Assembly (NCBI RefSeq): GCF_030529325.1
Contig: NZ_JAUMXC010000003.1
Location: 28,581-92,580, forward strand
Origin: Porphyromonas sp.
Lineage (GTDB): Bacteria; Bacteroidota; Bacteroidia; Bacteroidales; Porphyromonadaceae
Reading direction: 5' to 3'
DNA length: 64,000 bases
The translations under genes were made by a program, and so were the position numbers. Shown here in pieces: positions 17,532-27,854 of the stretch. Below the pieces are notes generated by a model. It was given only the letters and a program-made list of their open reading frames with translations, did not search any database and was not told the origin of the DNA. Every line of letters starts with the position of its first letter. Position 1 is the first letter of the stretch.

Positions 17532-20500
17532 TTAGATTCCCAATGTAAGCGTAAAGCTGTAGTTCTTTGCATAAGGATAGTTTGTACCACGCTCTTGTCT
17601 GATAGTAGACCAGCGAGTTATTTCGTTGGCGTTGAATCTGATGCCAAGGGATGTCAAACGGAGTCTCTTTGTAAACTTCGAGTCAAAGTCATACCCTGCA
17701 GAGAATCCGCTGAATGCAACGAAATTGTTGTCTTGCACATATCTTGATGTAGGCTGAGTCCTGATTCGGAGAGCGATATCATAGAATGGCACTACATCAC
17801 CAGGCTTCTGCCATCTGTCGAGGAGGATACGACGGTCTACGTTACCTCCCAAGATATCCGCTTGCTCAACCTTCTTCAAGAGAGTTTCATTATACTGTTG
17901 GCCTCCGTACTGATAGAGGAAGTTGGCGTTGACATAAAATCTCCTCCAGCCTACGTTGATGCTGAACGCACCTTGAGCCTTAGGACTGGTATCTCCGACC
18001 ACGATCTGATCGACAGCATCCCAGACGAACGTAGGAGTCCCGTCTCTCTTGAGGAAGAGCTCTCTACCTGAAGAAGGATCGATACCCAACGACCTCACGG
18101 CGTAGATAGCAGTCGTAGAAGCACCTACATAATACTGAGTCAATGGGATGTAAAGAAGTTTTTCGTACTCATCCCTTTCCTCTTGAGTTCTGCTACTGCT
18201 GAGATTGGGTTGCATCTTTTTGTTGTGGAAGTCCTGGATGTTTTTGTTGTACTGTTCGGCTTCCTGTCCGAGAGATGTCACCCTGTTCTTATTGGCAGCC
18301 ATTGTAGCGTTGATAGCCACACGCCAGTTTTTGTCCTGATATGGGACGGCATTGAGGCGAAGTTCGTACCCCGTATTGAGGACACTACCTGCGTTGGTAT
18401 AATATGTCTTAAAGCCGGAAGAAGTACGGATATTGAGCTGAGAGATCTGGTCGTTGGTCTCTTTGCGGTAGTAGTTGGCTTCGAGAGTCAATCTGTCCTT
18501 GAAGAGTCCCAAAGAGAAACCGAGATCCAGTGTATTTGTCTTTTCCCAAGTCATCGCAGGGTTACCGAGAGCTATGAGAGTATTGGCAGGGATACCTGCG
18601 TACCAGTATGGAGCTGTGCGATAGGTAGAGATAGCAGCGTATGCGGGGAAGTTGACGTTACCGACCTGACCATAAGTAGCACGGGCTCTCAATAGGGAGA
18701 TGTAAGGATTGTCTTCCATAAACTCGTACTTGTGGAAGTTGATACCCACACCGGCTGACCAGAACGGAGCGAAACGTCTATCGCTTCCGAAGCGTGAAGA
18801 ACCATCAAAACGGAACGAACCGTCAGCGATGTAAATATCCTTGTACGAATAGTTCAACGCACCGAGGACACCCAACAGGCGGGTCTGTGAAGTAGTCTGA
18901 GGTGTCTTGGGCTCCAGCTGCTTTGCAGCATAAGCAGGCGCATTGAGGTTGCTAAGCTGGAAGCCGGTATAAGATACTCTCAGGTCTCGATTATTTGTTT
19001 CCTGGATATTGGTACCCAATGTAGCGTTTACGAAATGTTCGCCAAACTTCTTATTGTAGTAGAACATCGCATTGACGTTCCAATTCAAAGACGAAGAGAA
19101 ATCCGTACTCAAGAATCCCTTCTTGGTACTGTCAAGCTCTGCGCTGTACTTCGGATCCTTGGGATCTACGAAGCTCTGGTTGTCATTCTTGGTCTGAGAG
19201 ACAGACAACTGCCCCTTGAAGTAGAATGAGTCCGAGAAGTACAGATTGGCACTCAGGTTGTTCGTAATATCGTGAAGATTGCCTCTACCGGAGTAGCTAC
19301 CCAAAAATCTCTCGCTGTAAAGAGGGTTGGTATACTGGTCGACCTTCTTTACGAGTTGGTGATCGTTGTCATAAGGAGTCCAATAGGGTTTAAACTTTGC
19401 GTAGGTTTCAAACCTTCCAAATGGCGAGTCCTCTGTCCTGGTAAGGTTGTAAGACACTTGGTTCATGATCTGAAGTTTGGTACCAAGTCTGTAGTCCAAA
19501 GTGAGAGCGACACCGTAGTTGTCACGATACGAGTCCTTCATCGCTCCGTTGTGCGTTTTGTATGTGAGGTCGAGGCCATAGCGGATACTCTCTACCCCAC
19601 CCGATATGTTGACACTGTGTCCCTGATTGAAGGAGTTGCGGAGCGGCTGAGCGAGCCAGTCTGTACGCACACCACGGCGCACCTCATTGACGAGATTGTT
19701 CCACTTGATATCGTGGGTCAATTGGACCACGGGGTCGGATGAAGAATATGCCCCTGACAACTTCTCGATCTCGAGCATCTCCTCAGCATTGGCGAGGTTG
19801 TAGTCGGAGAGGTCGGGCAACTCGATACCTCCGGTGAGGTTATAGGTCACTCGGATCTCACCCGGTTGTGGTGGGATGGTCGTAACGACGACGACACCAT
19901 TGGCAGCCCTTGATCCGTAGAGAGCAGTCGCGGCAGCATCCTTGAGAATGGTCATGCTCTCGATACGATTCATGTCCATGTCATAGATCTTCTGCACCGA
20001 GACCTCAAAACCATCCAAGATAAATATCGGCAGGTTAGGATTGTCCTTGAGACCGGTACGTTGGTTACGTCTTGCATTTTCGGCTTCGATACCGCGGCTG
20101 GTGCTCAAACTACTCTCACCACGGATCGTAAACTCGGGAAGGCGGTTGGGGTCAGATCCCCAAGTCTTGGCCTCTGAGATCCTGAACGATGGTTCGAACG
20201 TCTGAAGGGCAGCAAAAGCGTTCTTGTTGTTGGTCTTCAGGAGCTGATCTCTGGTGACGACGGTAGCGTTACCGGTAAACGAGTTTTTCTTCAGCTTCTG
20301 ATAACCCGTCACGACCACTTCGTTCAACTCACCCTTATCTTCCTTGAGGATGATAAAGAATGGCTCCTGACCTGTGTACTTCACCGAGCCTTTCTTCATA
20401 CCTATATATGAAACTTCGATGACAACTTCCTTGAGACCTTGAGGTATAGCTATCGAGAAAGAACCGTCTGCTCTGGTGGATGCACCACCTCTCACACCCT

Positions 20501-20756
20501 TGATACGGACAGTAGCTCCCGGTAGGGGATTTTTTCCCTCATCCAAGACTTTACCGACCACAGCAGCGACTTTTCGAGGTTGCTGAGCATGGTTTGCCAC
20601 AACAAGATCCGGTGAGGCGCTCTCACGGATAGGCACCTTGGTAGGAGTGAGCTCTGCGAGCGTCTCTGCTTTGATCTGCATACTGCCGAATGCAGAAGAA
20701 AGCGCGACCCCCACAAGTAGGGCAACTCTCCCAAAAACATTGTGATTTACATTCAT
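17532..20756 (-). CDS. SusC/RagA family TonB-dependent outer-membrane transporter, locus 1
   Basis: A 1074-residue TonB-dependent importer. It has a signal peptide, then a carboxypeptidase-regulatory-like domain (about 62-145, GKVLDEGKNPLPGATVRIKG), a NEVVVTGYQ TonB-box-like segment, the plug with ILKDAAATALYGSRAANGV, and a beta-barrel ending in an aromatic/hydrophobic strand (FTLTLGI). It heads the locus 1 operon. A weak promoter candidate and a leader of about 200 nt precede it. It is paralogous to the transporter at 55.5 kb; both share the SPFGRF / SPYGTF region of the barrel. No anti-sigma/ECF pair adjoins, so regulation is not visible. Confidence 0.95.
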   Translation of the reverse strand: MNVNHNVFGRVALLVGVALSSAFGSMQIKAETLAELTPTKVPIRESASPDLVVANHAQQPRKVAAVVGKVLDEGKNPLPGATVRIKGVRGGASTRADGSFSIAIPQGLKEVVIEVSYIGMKKGSVKYTGQEPFFIILKEDKGELNEVVVTGYQKLKKNSFTGNATVVTRDQLLKTNNKNAFAALQTFEPSFRISEAKTWGSDPNRLPEFTIRGESSLSTSRGIEAENARRNQRTGLKDNPNLPIFILDGFEVSVQKIYDMDMNRIESMTILKDAAATALYGSRAANGVVVVTTIPPQPGEIRVTYNLTGGIELPDLSDYNLANAEEMLEIEKLSGAYSSSDPVVQLTHDIKWNNLVNEVRRGVRTDWLAQPLRNSFNQGHSVNISGGVESIRYGLDLTYKTHNGAMKDSYRDNYGVALTLDYRLGTKLQIMNQVSYNLTRTEDSPFGRFETYAKFKPYWTPYDNDHQLVKKVDQYTNPLYSERFLGSYSGRGNLHDITNNLSANLYFSDSFYFKGQLSVSQTKNDNQSFVDPKDPKYSAELDSTKKGFLSTDFSSSLNWNVNAMFYYNKKFGEHFVNATLGTNIQETNNRDLRVSYTGFQLSNLNAPAYAAKQLEPKTPQTTSQTRLLGVLGALNYSYKDIYIADGSFRFDGSSRFGSDRRFAPFWSAGVGINFHKYEFMEDNPYISLLRARATYGQVGNVNFPAYAAISTYRTAPYWYAGIPANTLIALGNPAMTWEKTNTLDLGFSLGLFKDRLTLEANYYRKETNDQISQLNIRTSSGFKTYYTNAGSVLNTGYELRLNAVPYQDKNWRVAINATMAANKNRVTSLGQEAEQYNKNIQDFHNKKMQPNLSSSRTQEERDEYEKLLYIPLTQYYVGASTTAIYAVRSLGIDPSSGRELFLKRDGTPTFVWDAVDQIVVGDTSPKAQGAFSINVGWRRFYVNANFLYQYGGQQYNETLLKKVEQADILGGNVDRRILLDRWQKPGDVVPFYDIALRIRTQPTSRYVQDNNFVAFSGFSAGYDFDSKFTKRLRLTSLGIRFNANEITRWSTIRQERGTNYPYAKNYSFTLTLGI

Positions 20757-21276
20757 AGTAAGTCTGTTTAATTAAATATTGAGTATTTAGATTTCGTCTT
20801 TTTCAGTATTCCGGAAGGCTCATGCCTTCTCTGAGAATCGGTCTAAAAGGGGATCCATCCTGCCATCTCCAACAAGCAAACCTCTTGCTTTTCAATAAGA
20901 TTTCTCTAACAAAACTTATTTACACAATTTTAATAAGTATTATGGATTTCCCTATCACAAATATGAATAATATTTTCAGTTTCAACAACAGTCATAAAGC
21001 ATCGCCACACACTTATCTATAAAGGAAAATCAAGCAAATAAGACCCCGGAAAGGCCAATATGAAAGCACATAAACAGAAATGGAAATATTTTAATATAAT
21101 ATGCAAGAAATAGACATTATTTTGTCTAATCTGCCAACAGTCAAAAAAAATCTATTGGTGCTCAAAAAAAGCATAACATCAAACATTTCTCACTCCTTTA
21201 ACATAAAATTGGCACCCGGGGACTCAAACTCATGGCATAATGGCAAACCCACCGGAACGGGTAGCCCGAAATCAGC
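20757..21276. other. Leader and upstream region of uptake locus 1
   Basis: AT-rich non-coding region. A small perfect hairpin GAAGGC-TCAT-GCCTTC lies at 20813-20828 within the presumed leader. No gene was seen. Confidence 0.5.
20958..20988 (-). promoter_or_regulatory. Weak promoter candidate for uptake locus 1
   Basis: Minus-strand CATATTTG (20958-20965) has one mismatch to TAnnTTTG, with TTG (20986-20988) at 20-nt spacing. It implies a 5' leader of roughly 200 nt. Confidence 0.3.
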
Positions 21277-21332
21277 AGATGCACAACCTTCCGAATCAAG
21301 TTGTCTAACTTGACGCATCAAGTTAGACAACC
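21277..21332 (-). repeat. 22-bp-period palindromic repeat element, copy C
   Basis: Reverse-oriented copy. Inverted half-sites at 21300-21313 and 21318-21331 are separated by 4 nt. The conserved tail (GATTCGG ... GTTGTGCATCT, read on the minus strand) follows directly, so the third 22-bp unit present in copies A, D and E is missing here. A T-tract at 21333-21337 corresponds to the A-tract in front of the other copies. Confidence 0.88.
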
Positions 21333-21404
21333 TTTTTCAGCACCTTGAACAGTTCATGGAAAAACACACTCTCTTTGCCCTGCACAAGTAGAGTGAGAGT
21401 AATA

Positions 21405-21451
21405 AAAAACCGCAGTATCGTAAAGTCAGACTTTACGATACTGCGGTTTTG
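21405..21451. terminator. Strong bidirectional terminator downstream of mutS
   Basis: A 19-bp perfect stem (21409-21427 with 21429-21447) around a single central base, flanked by an A-run on the left and TTTT on the right. It lies about 80 bp past the mutS stop codon and serves as its terminator. Confidence 0.85.
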
Positions 21452-21528
21452 TCTGTATGATCTTCTATCAAAGGCTCTATACCTGAGGGCTATCCTGCCA
21501 CATCAGAGTATAGTATATGAGCTGAGGG

Positions 21529-24165
21529 TCAGTTGCCTTTTCCGGTGAGAGCTTTCTTGATCTCGTTGAGCTTGTTGAGAGCCTCGAGCGGAGTCAGACT
21601 GTTGATGTCTATGCCGATGATCTCGCTACGTATCTGCCCGAGGACAGGGTCATCGAGTTGGAAGAAACTTAGTTGGTAAGGTTGCTCGGACAAAGCCTCT
21701 TCGGAGTCGATCGCCTTGGGTAACATTCCCTCGTTGGCACGCATCTCGGCAGCTGCTGTCTCGAGCGTCTCGAGGATCTCCTCGGCACGTGTCACGATGG
21801 GGCGGGGCATACCGGCAAGTTGGGCAACATGGATACCAAAACTGTGCTCACTGCCTCCGGGGATGAGTTTGCGCATGAAGATGACCTTACCATCGCATTC
21901 CTTGACGGAAACATTGAAGTTGTGGATGCGTGGGTAGATGCTCTCAAGCTCGTTGAGCTCGTGATAATGTGTGGCGAAGAGGGTCTTGGCACGTCCGTTG
22001 GGGTGCTCATGAAGATACTCCACGATAGCTCGAGCGATGGAGATACCGTCATAAGTACTCGTCCCTCGGCCAAGCTCATCGATGAGGATGAGACTGCGTC
22101 GTGTGAGGTTGTTGAGGATCGCAGCAGACTCCGTCATTTCGACCATGAATGTAGACTCTCCACGAGAGATATTGTCCGAAGCCCCGACACGTGTAAATAT
22201 CCTGTCTACAATACCTATACGTGCAGACTTGGCAGGGACAAACGACCCTATCTGTGCCATCAAGGTGATAAGGGCGGTCTGTCGGAGGAGTGCCGACTTA
22301 CCGGACATATTGGGACCGGTGATGACGATGATCTGTGTGCCGTCGGTATCGAGGTAGACATCGTTGGGGACGTACATCTCTCCTGCGGGCAAGAGGCGTT
22401 CGATGACGGGATGTCGGCCTTCCTTGATGTCGATGATCTCGCTATTGTCGACCACCGGACAGTGGTAGTCGTTGCGTTTGGCGATCTTGGCAAAGCTGTT
22501 GAGGACATCAATGGTGGAGATGGCAAGGGCATTGCTCTGCAAGACTCGCATATAGCCCCCGAGGGTATTCATCAGGCCGGCAAAGATTTCGGCTTCGAGG
22601 GCCTGTATCTTTTCCTCCGCTCCGAGGATCTTTTGCTCGTACTCTTTGAGTTCCTGAGTGATATAGCGTTCGGCATTGACAAGTGTCTGCTTGCGTATCC
22701 AGTCCTCAGGGACCTTGTCCTTGTGGGTATTGCGTACTTCGATGAAGTAACCGAAGACGTTGTTGAAAGCTATCTTGAGGTTGGGAATACCCGTGCGTTC
22801 AGCCTCTCTGGCACGTATCTGCATGAGGTAGTCTTTGCCCCCTCCGGAAATCTCTCGTAGAGCATCCAGCTCGGCATTGACACCGTCACGGATGACAGCT
22901 CCCCGGCCGAGTGCAATGGGAGCATCGGGATTGATGTAGTCTTCGATCTTCCGAGCGAGTTCATCACAAGGATCGAGGGTGATGGCAATATCTTTGAGAG
23001 CGCTCACCGTAGAAGTATGGAGCATATCCTTGATCGGACGCATGAGGCGAAGAGCTGTTGCCATCTGCAGCATTTCTCTCGGGTTGATACGTGAGACGGC
23101 GACCTTGGAGGTCAGACGCTCTATATCTCCGATACCGGAGAGGTAGTCATCAAGTTGGGAGGCTTGTTCGGGCATATCGAGAAGGGCCTGCACCGCCGAC
23201 TGCCTGCGTGCTATCTCTGCCGGATCAAGGAGAGGAAAGACGACCCAACGCTTCAACAACCGTCCGCCCATGGGTGTACGGGTGGCATCCATGATGTTGA
23301 TGAGAGAGACGCCCTCATCGGTGATGGGGTTGAGGATCTCAAGATTGCGGAGGGTAAACTTGTCAAGGCGGACAAAGTGATCTTCTTCGATCTTTCGAAG
23401 CGAAGTGATGTGCCCGAGCTCCTCATGGCAGGTAGCCTGGAGATAATAGAGTATCGTACCGCAAGCGATGATGGAGAGTACATTGGACTCTATACCGAGC
23501 CCTTTGAGATGATGTAGCTCGAAGTGCTTCATCAGGCGATCACGCCCGTAGTCTTCGGTAAAGACCCAGTCTTCAAGAGGATAGATATTGAGTTTGTCTC
23601 CAAAACAACGAGTGATCTCATGTTCCGTTCCTCTCTTGATGAGGACTTCTTTGGGATTGAAGTTGTGGATGAGCTTGTCGATATCGTCGACATAACCCTG
23701 AGATGTGAGAAATTCCCCTGTCGAAAGATCCAAAAAGGCGACACCTGCCTTGCCTGCACCGAGAGTCACCGCAGCGAGGAAGTTGTTGGTATTTGCTACG
23801 AGCACGGTGTCGTTCATTGTCAGCCCCGGGGTGACGAGTTCCGTAACCTGCCTCTTGACGAGCTTCTTGGTGAGCTTGGGGTTTTCCATCTGATCGCAGA
23901 TAGCCACGCGCTTGCCGAGTGCCACGAGCTTGGGAAGGTAAGTATCCAAAGCATGGTGAGGGAAGCCGGCCAATTCGACATGACTCGCCGATCCGTTTGC
24001 CCTCTTTGTCAGCGTGATCCCCAAGAGCCCCGACACCTCTATGGCATCGGTCGAAAACGTCTCATAGAAGTCTCCCACTCGAAAGAGCAGGATAGCATCG
24101 GGATGTTGTTGTTTGATGGCATTGTATTGAGACATCATCGGCGTCTCTGCAATCTTAGCACACAT
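21529..24165 (-). CDS. mutS: DNA mismatch repair protein MutS
   Basis: Full-length MutS, 878 residues, which recognises mismatches and small loops and recruits MutL. Domain I carries the mismatch-stacking Phe-Tyr-Glu in VGDFYETF (33-35). The connector, core and clamp follow, then the ATPase with Walker A GPNMSGKS (617-624), the ST-rich SDNISRGESTFMVEM loop, Walker B/D-loop LIDELGRGTSTYDG (about 695) and switch FATHYHEL. It is last of a leftward row after the Big_5 and PAP2 genes (gap 36 nt) and is closed by a strong terminator. Confidence 0.98.
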   Translation of the reverse strand: MCAKIAETPMMSQYNAIKQQHPDAILLFRVGDFYETFSTDAIEVSGLLGITLTKRANGSASHVELAGFPHHALDTYLPKLVALGKRVAICDQMENPKLTKKLVKRQVTELVTPGLTMNDTVLVANTNNFLAAVTLGAGKAGVAFLDLSTGEFLTSQGYVDDIDKLIHNFNPKEVLIKRGTEHEITRCFGDKLNIYPLEDWVFTEDYGRDRLMKHFELHHLKGLGIESNVLSIIACGTILYYLQATCHEELGHITSLRKIEEDHFVRLDKFTLRNLEILNPITDEGVSLINIMDATRTPMGGRLLKRWVVFPLLDPAEIARRQSAVQALLDMPEQASQLDDYLSGIGDIERLTSKVAVSRINPREMLQMATALRLMRPIKDMLHTSTVSALKDIAITLDPCDELARKIEDYINPDAPIALGRGAVIRDGVNAELDALREISGGGKDYLMQIRAREAERTGIPNLKIAFNNVFGYFIEVRNTHKDKVPEDWIRKQTLVNAERYITQELKEYEQKILGAEEKIQALEAEIFAGLMNTLGGYMRVLQSNALAISTIDVLNSFAKIAKRNDYHCPVVDNSEIIDIKEGRHPVIERLLPAGEMYVPNDVYLDTDGTQIIVITGPNMSGKSALLRQTALITLMAQIGSFVPAKSARIGIVDRIFTRVGASDNISRGESTFMVEMTESAAILNNLTRRSLILIDELGRGTSTYDGISIARAIVEYLHEHPNGRAKTLFATHYHELNELESIYPRIHNFNVSVKECDGKVIFMRKLIPGGSEHSFGIHVAQLAGMPRPIVTRAEEILETLETAAAEMRANEGMLPKAIDSEEALSEQPYQLSFFQLDDPVLGQIRSEIIGIDINSLTPLEALNKLNEIKKALTGKGN

Positions 24166-24201
24166 AATATTTATACTATTATATCTTTTTCTTCTTAACA
24201 G

Positions 24202-25482
24202 TTACGGATTGATGAGATAAGAAAGGCTGAGCACGGCCTCATAGCCTTTATTGGTTTTCCCGGCATCGCCCTCGTAAGGGACAGCATCCGGAGCAAAGAG
24301 ATAAGCACCACTTAGTCTCATGGCAAACGTATTGTGCGTCACGACAGTCACACCCATCCCCACCTTGGCCATGAACGATTGGGAAGTGTGTCTGTCCATC
24401 GATACTACAGGCTTTACCTCTTCCTTAAAGCGAGTGATGCGACCGGAAGAGAGATAGCCCGCCAGAGCATGGGCATCCCACCATACCCTATCTCCCAACA
24501 AGGGTCTCATGTATGATCCCCCGACGAGAAGCGCACCGGCATTGAGGTGTTCCTGCACCTCACGATTTTCAGCCCTGATGAGCTTGGCTTCCGTGACAAC
24601 CCCTATACGCCTGTATATCGGCACACGCACAGACAAACCCAGCGAAAGGGTCAATCTGTCGGGAGTAAAAGATCCCACTTGGGAAAACAATCCTGTGCGA
24701 CCATTGTCGAGACTCAACATATATGGAGAGGCTTCTCCTGACACAGTGGGGTGAGACTCCACCGGTCTCTTACGTCCAAAGACAAGATCCGAAATCATGT
24801 AACCGAGGTACACCGAAGACGGACCTACGGAAGCCCCTGTAAGCACATCTGTCCCCCAGTGACGATTATTGGCGACACGAGAGACTCCTGTGAGAGCAGC
24901 CACACCATAGCCTGCCGCTGCAAGCCAGGGATAACGATGACCGTACTCGGCATCGAGGATGGCAGCACAAGCAAATGCCGTGCCGGTATGTCCGGAGGGG
25001 AAAAAGTTCCGCGAAGAGTTATCGGGTCTTAGTCGTCCGATCGTGTACTTTCCCCCAAGTGTAAACAAACTAAGCAGAGCAAATGATGATGCTTGGGCGA
25101 CGACAGACTCCAAAACGGTCTCCGAACGCGTATCTCCCACTCCACCTATCCTCATGCCCCACATGAGCGCAAGAGGGAACAGTTGCGTGTAGTCATCCAC
25201 CCTCGTACGGAAGTCGGAGATATAATGATGACGCAAGCTCCTCAGGCTCTGATCCTCGTCCCACAGCACACTCCCCATCCCTACCGATATCTGCAGAGGT
25301 ATGGCTATGGCAGAGAAGGCAGAAGTATTGACATAAGGGACATACCTGCTCCCTCGATCCTTTGCCGGCGAAATCCTTTTCTCTGCCGGAAGGAGTTTGG
25401 AGACAGAGAGGGAAGTCTGAGCATTCCCACCCGACACAACGAAAAGAGCAACAAATACAAGTAGATACAAAAATCTCTTCAT
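24202..25482 (-). CDS. PAP2-family phosphatase with C-terminal outer-membrane barrel-like region
   Basis: A 426-residue envelope protein. After a signal peptide (cleavage near GGNA-QTS) the complete PAP2 signature is present: K-x6-RP at 145-153 (KYTIGRLRP), PSGH at 162-165, and SR-x5-H-x3-D at 201-212 (SRVANNRHWGTD). The C-terminal about 170 residues alternate hydrophobic/polar strands and end YLINP, like a small beta-barrel. PAP2 enzymes of this layout act on lipid phosphates. Lipid A phosphatases of Porphyromonas belong to the same superfamily, so a lipid A or undecaprenyl pyrophosphate role is possible but not shown. Confidence 0.88.
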   Translation of the reverse strand: MKRFLYLLVFVALFVVSGGNAQTSLSVSKLLPAEKRISPAKDRGSRYVPYVNTSAFSAIAIPLQISVGMGSVLWDEDQSLRSLRHHYISDFRTRVDDYTQLFPLALMWGMRIGGVGDTRSETVLESVVAQASSFALLSLFTLGGKYTIGRLRPDNSSRNFFPSGHTGTAFACAAILDAEYGHRYPWLAAAGYGVAALTGVSRVANNRHWGTDVLTGASVGPSSVYLGYMISDLVFGRKRPVESHPTVSGEASPYMLSLDNGRTGLFSQVGSFTPDRLTLSLGLSVRVPIYRRIGVVTEAKLIRAENREVQEHLNAGALLVGGSYMRPLLGDRVWWDAHALAGYLSSGRITRFKEEVKPVVSMDRHTSQSFMAKVGMGVTVVTHNTFAMRLSGAYLFAPDAVPYEGDAGKTNKGYEAVLSLSYLINP

Positions 25483-25506
25483 ATCCGATCTGCGATGCCC
25501 TACCCT

Positions 25507-27633
25507 TTATTCGAGACCTTGACGAAGTCCGCCGAGCGCCCCCTCGAAGCCTCCTCCGAAGCCACCGTTGCCTCCGCGACGATTACGCATCTCCTCTTCC
25601 CTACGCTTGTTGAGATCCTTACGCTTCTTTTCCTCAAACTTAGCCTGGATCAGTTCCTTTGGTTTCTGTTCGCGCAAAGGTACGGCTTTCGGCGCCCAGT
25701 TTTCTTTCATCTTCCAGTTTTTCAGCACCTCTATTATCTTTGGGAAATAGTACACCTCTTCGGGCTGCAGACCCAGATCATAGTCTCCACCATCCCATTG
25801 ACCGTTATTATTACGATCGACAAACATACGCACACCGTACTTTGCCGCCTCGAGATCTCTGAATACCACGCTGTTGGTTGCCGTAGGGACAGACATGATG
25901 ACATTGTCCTTGCCGTCAAGGAGTTCGAAGACCTTTGCTCCGGTCACCCCAGAGACCACGAGCTCCAACTGAGAGAAGTCGTTCGCACCCTTCACCTTGA
26001 ACTCATTGACCGAAGTCTTGTCCAGATGATTGCCCGACATATCCACGAAGAGCAACGAGTCGAAGTGTACCTCATAAGTCTTTTTGTATTCGATACGAGC
26101 CTCCAGATACCCCTTGGTGACACTTCCCGGGAGTAGCTCCACGCGGGTCAATGGCACTTCGGTCAGCACCGAGTCCTTTTTACTGAACAACTTGATACCC
26201 CGCAGAGCCGTCGAGTCTATCGGCAACGAAGTCTTGAAAAACATCGAATCCACGACGCCACCCTTACCACTTCGGGTGAAGGTTACCGTCAGTGGCGAAG
26301 GCACCTTTTCCTTGGCGGGAGCAAGTGCGCCCTCACCTTCAACACCGGCACCGGCAAGAGCCAAAGAGTCGGCAGGTACGATGGAGTCGGCAGGTGCTAC
26401 GGGAGCCTCTATTTCAGCCTCCTTACCTTTCTTTTTGGACTTCTTGGGTTTCTTTTTTTCCTTGGGCTTATCCTCTTTGGGCTTGTCTACCTTTTTGGGC
26501 TTGGGCACTCTCAGCGAGAGACTGTCCGTCATCAGCACAGGCAGATTGAGGCTGTCCACCGAGTAGTACGACACGAGGAAAGAGTCTGCCTTCTGCCAAC
26601 CCTTGTCAAGGAGGTAGACGGAGACCTTGTTATTGTCATAGATATCCGATACCGCACAACGACCGATGACACTGTCAGGACGGGCAAAGAGAGAGTCCGG
26701 ACCCAGCGGACGTACTACGGGAGCTTTGTGGATCTTGTCGTTAAATTCCAGTTCGATCATCATAGAGTCCTTTCGCTCCCTCTTTTTGAGGAATCTACGC
26801 TCCGTCTTGCCGACAAAATACCTCAGCACCAAGTCATCAGGCAGGTATCTCGTGTATAGCACAGGGATGATCGTGTCTATCGTGATACTGTCCTTGCGTA
26901 TCGTGTCATTGCGCATGGCAATCATGGAAGTCGTAACCACGGCAGAGTCGAGGAACGCTATACCGTCCGTTGGATTGTCATACCGGTAGTTACCGTCATT
27001 TTCCTTTAAGGCAAAGACCTTGTAGCGACCGTTCTTGATATTTCTCATTACGAAAAACGAACGATCCGACGTGCGAGACATCCGGAGGAAAGTGGTGTCC
27101 TTGAACGCCTTTGCATCCACAGTATCGGGGTGGATACCGACAAGCACACTCTGTATAGGCTCATGCGTACGGGCATCCATGACATGACCCGAGATCTCCA
27201 TGGTATCGATCACATCCCCCGTACTGAAAGCGTACGAGAAGTTTTCGAGCGGATTTTCCTCATTGTTGTCCACCACGGCATCGGTGAAGTCTATCGTGTA
27301 CGTCGTATTGGGGATGAGGGTATCCATCAGTTCGATCATCACACGCTTCCCTATCCCGGTGATGCGAGGCATCTGTATCTGAGGAGGAGAGATGATCACC
27401 TTTTTGGAGACATCCTTCACCTTGATGTACTCATCGAAGTACAGATTGAACTTCTGCCCCTTTACATTGGTCGCACGCACAACGGGCACAGCCTTCAACA
27501 ACTTCGGAGGCGTCTCATCATAAGGTCCGCCTCCGGGAGTGATCCTGTTGGCACAGCCGAAGATGATCCCCAAGGTAAGCACAAAAGTCCCTATCAACAC
27601 AAACGATGTCGAGTCTGGCCTCTTTATTTTCAT
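25507..27633 (-). CDS. Big_5 (SbsA Ig-like) domain lipoprotein
   Basis: A 708-residue lipoprotein. Lipobox GIIFGC (Cys27) is followed by ANRITPGGGPYDETPPK, the hallmark opening of Bacteroidetes Ig-like-domain lipoproteins, and the Big_5 fold (NLYFDEYIKVKD ... YTIDFTDAVVDNNE). A carboxypeptidase-regulatory-like segment comes next (SGHVMDARTHEPIQSV). A low-complexity Lys/Pro/Ala-rich linker sits near residues 380-450, and the C-terminus is Arg/Gly/Phe-rich (RRGGNGGFGGGFEG). It is first gene of the leftward row with PAP2 (24-nt gap) and mutS. Probably structural or cell-surface; the function is unknown. Confidence 0.88.
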   Translation of the reverse strand: MKIKRPDSTSFVLIGTFVLTLGIIFGCANRITPGGGPYDETPPKLLKAVPVVRATNVKGQKFNLYFDEYIKVKDVSKKVIISPPQIQMPRITGIGKRVMIELMDTLIPNTTYTIDFTDAVVDNNEENPLENFSYAFSTGDVIDTMEISGHVMDARTHEPIQSVLVGIHPDTVDAKAFKDTTFLRMSRTSDRSFFVMRNIKNGRYKVFALKENDGNYRYDNPTDGIAFLDSAVVTTSMIAMRNDTIRKDSITIDTIIPVLYTRYLPDDLVLRYFVGKTERRFLKKRERKDSMMIELEFNDKIHKAPVVRPLGPDSLFARPDSVIGRCAVSDIYDNNKVSVYLLDKGWQKADSFLVSYYSVDSLNLPVLMTDSLSLRVPKPKKVDKPKEDKPKEKKKPKKSKKKGKEAEIEAPVAPADSIVPADSLALAGAGVEGEGALAPAKEKVPSPLTVTFTRSGKGGVVDSMFFKTSLPIDSTALRGIKLFSKKDSVLTEVPLTRVELLPGSVTKGYLEARIEYKKTYEVHFDSLLFVDMSGNHLDKTSVNEFKVKGANDFSQLELVVSGVTGAKVFELLDGKDNVIMSVPTATNSVVFRDLEAAKYGVRMFVDRNNNGQWDGGDYDLGLQPEEVYYFPKIIEVLKNWKMKENWAPKAVPLREQKPKELIQAKFEEKKRKDLNKRREEEMRNRRGGNGGFGGGFEGALGGLRQGLE

Positions 27634-27854
27634 AAGCTCCTAATCTCTTATTATATCTGTCGGGACTCTTCTTGACCAAGACTCCCGATCACAACGTTAC
27701 AAGTCACTGTCCTTCAGCCCCTACATACCTTCACCTCAGCAAGGCCGAGCGACACTGGGACATATCATGCAAACTTACAAAAAATCTCCCTAAACTTCCC
27801 CACGACATCGCCCCATGTCCTCCCTGCCCATCCACCCCACACAACGAGAAAAAA

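Noticed and set aside
23155..23517. Open frames opposite mutS
   Set aside because: All lie antisense to the intact MutS frame, which has every catalytic motif.
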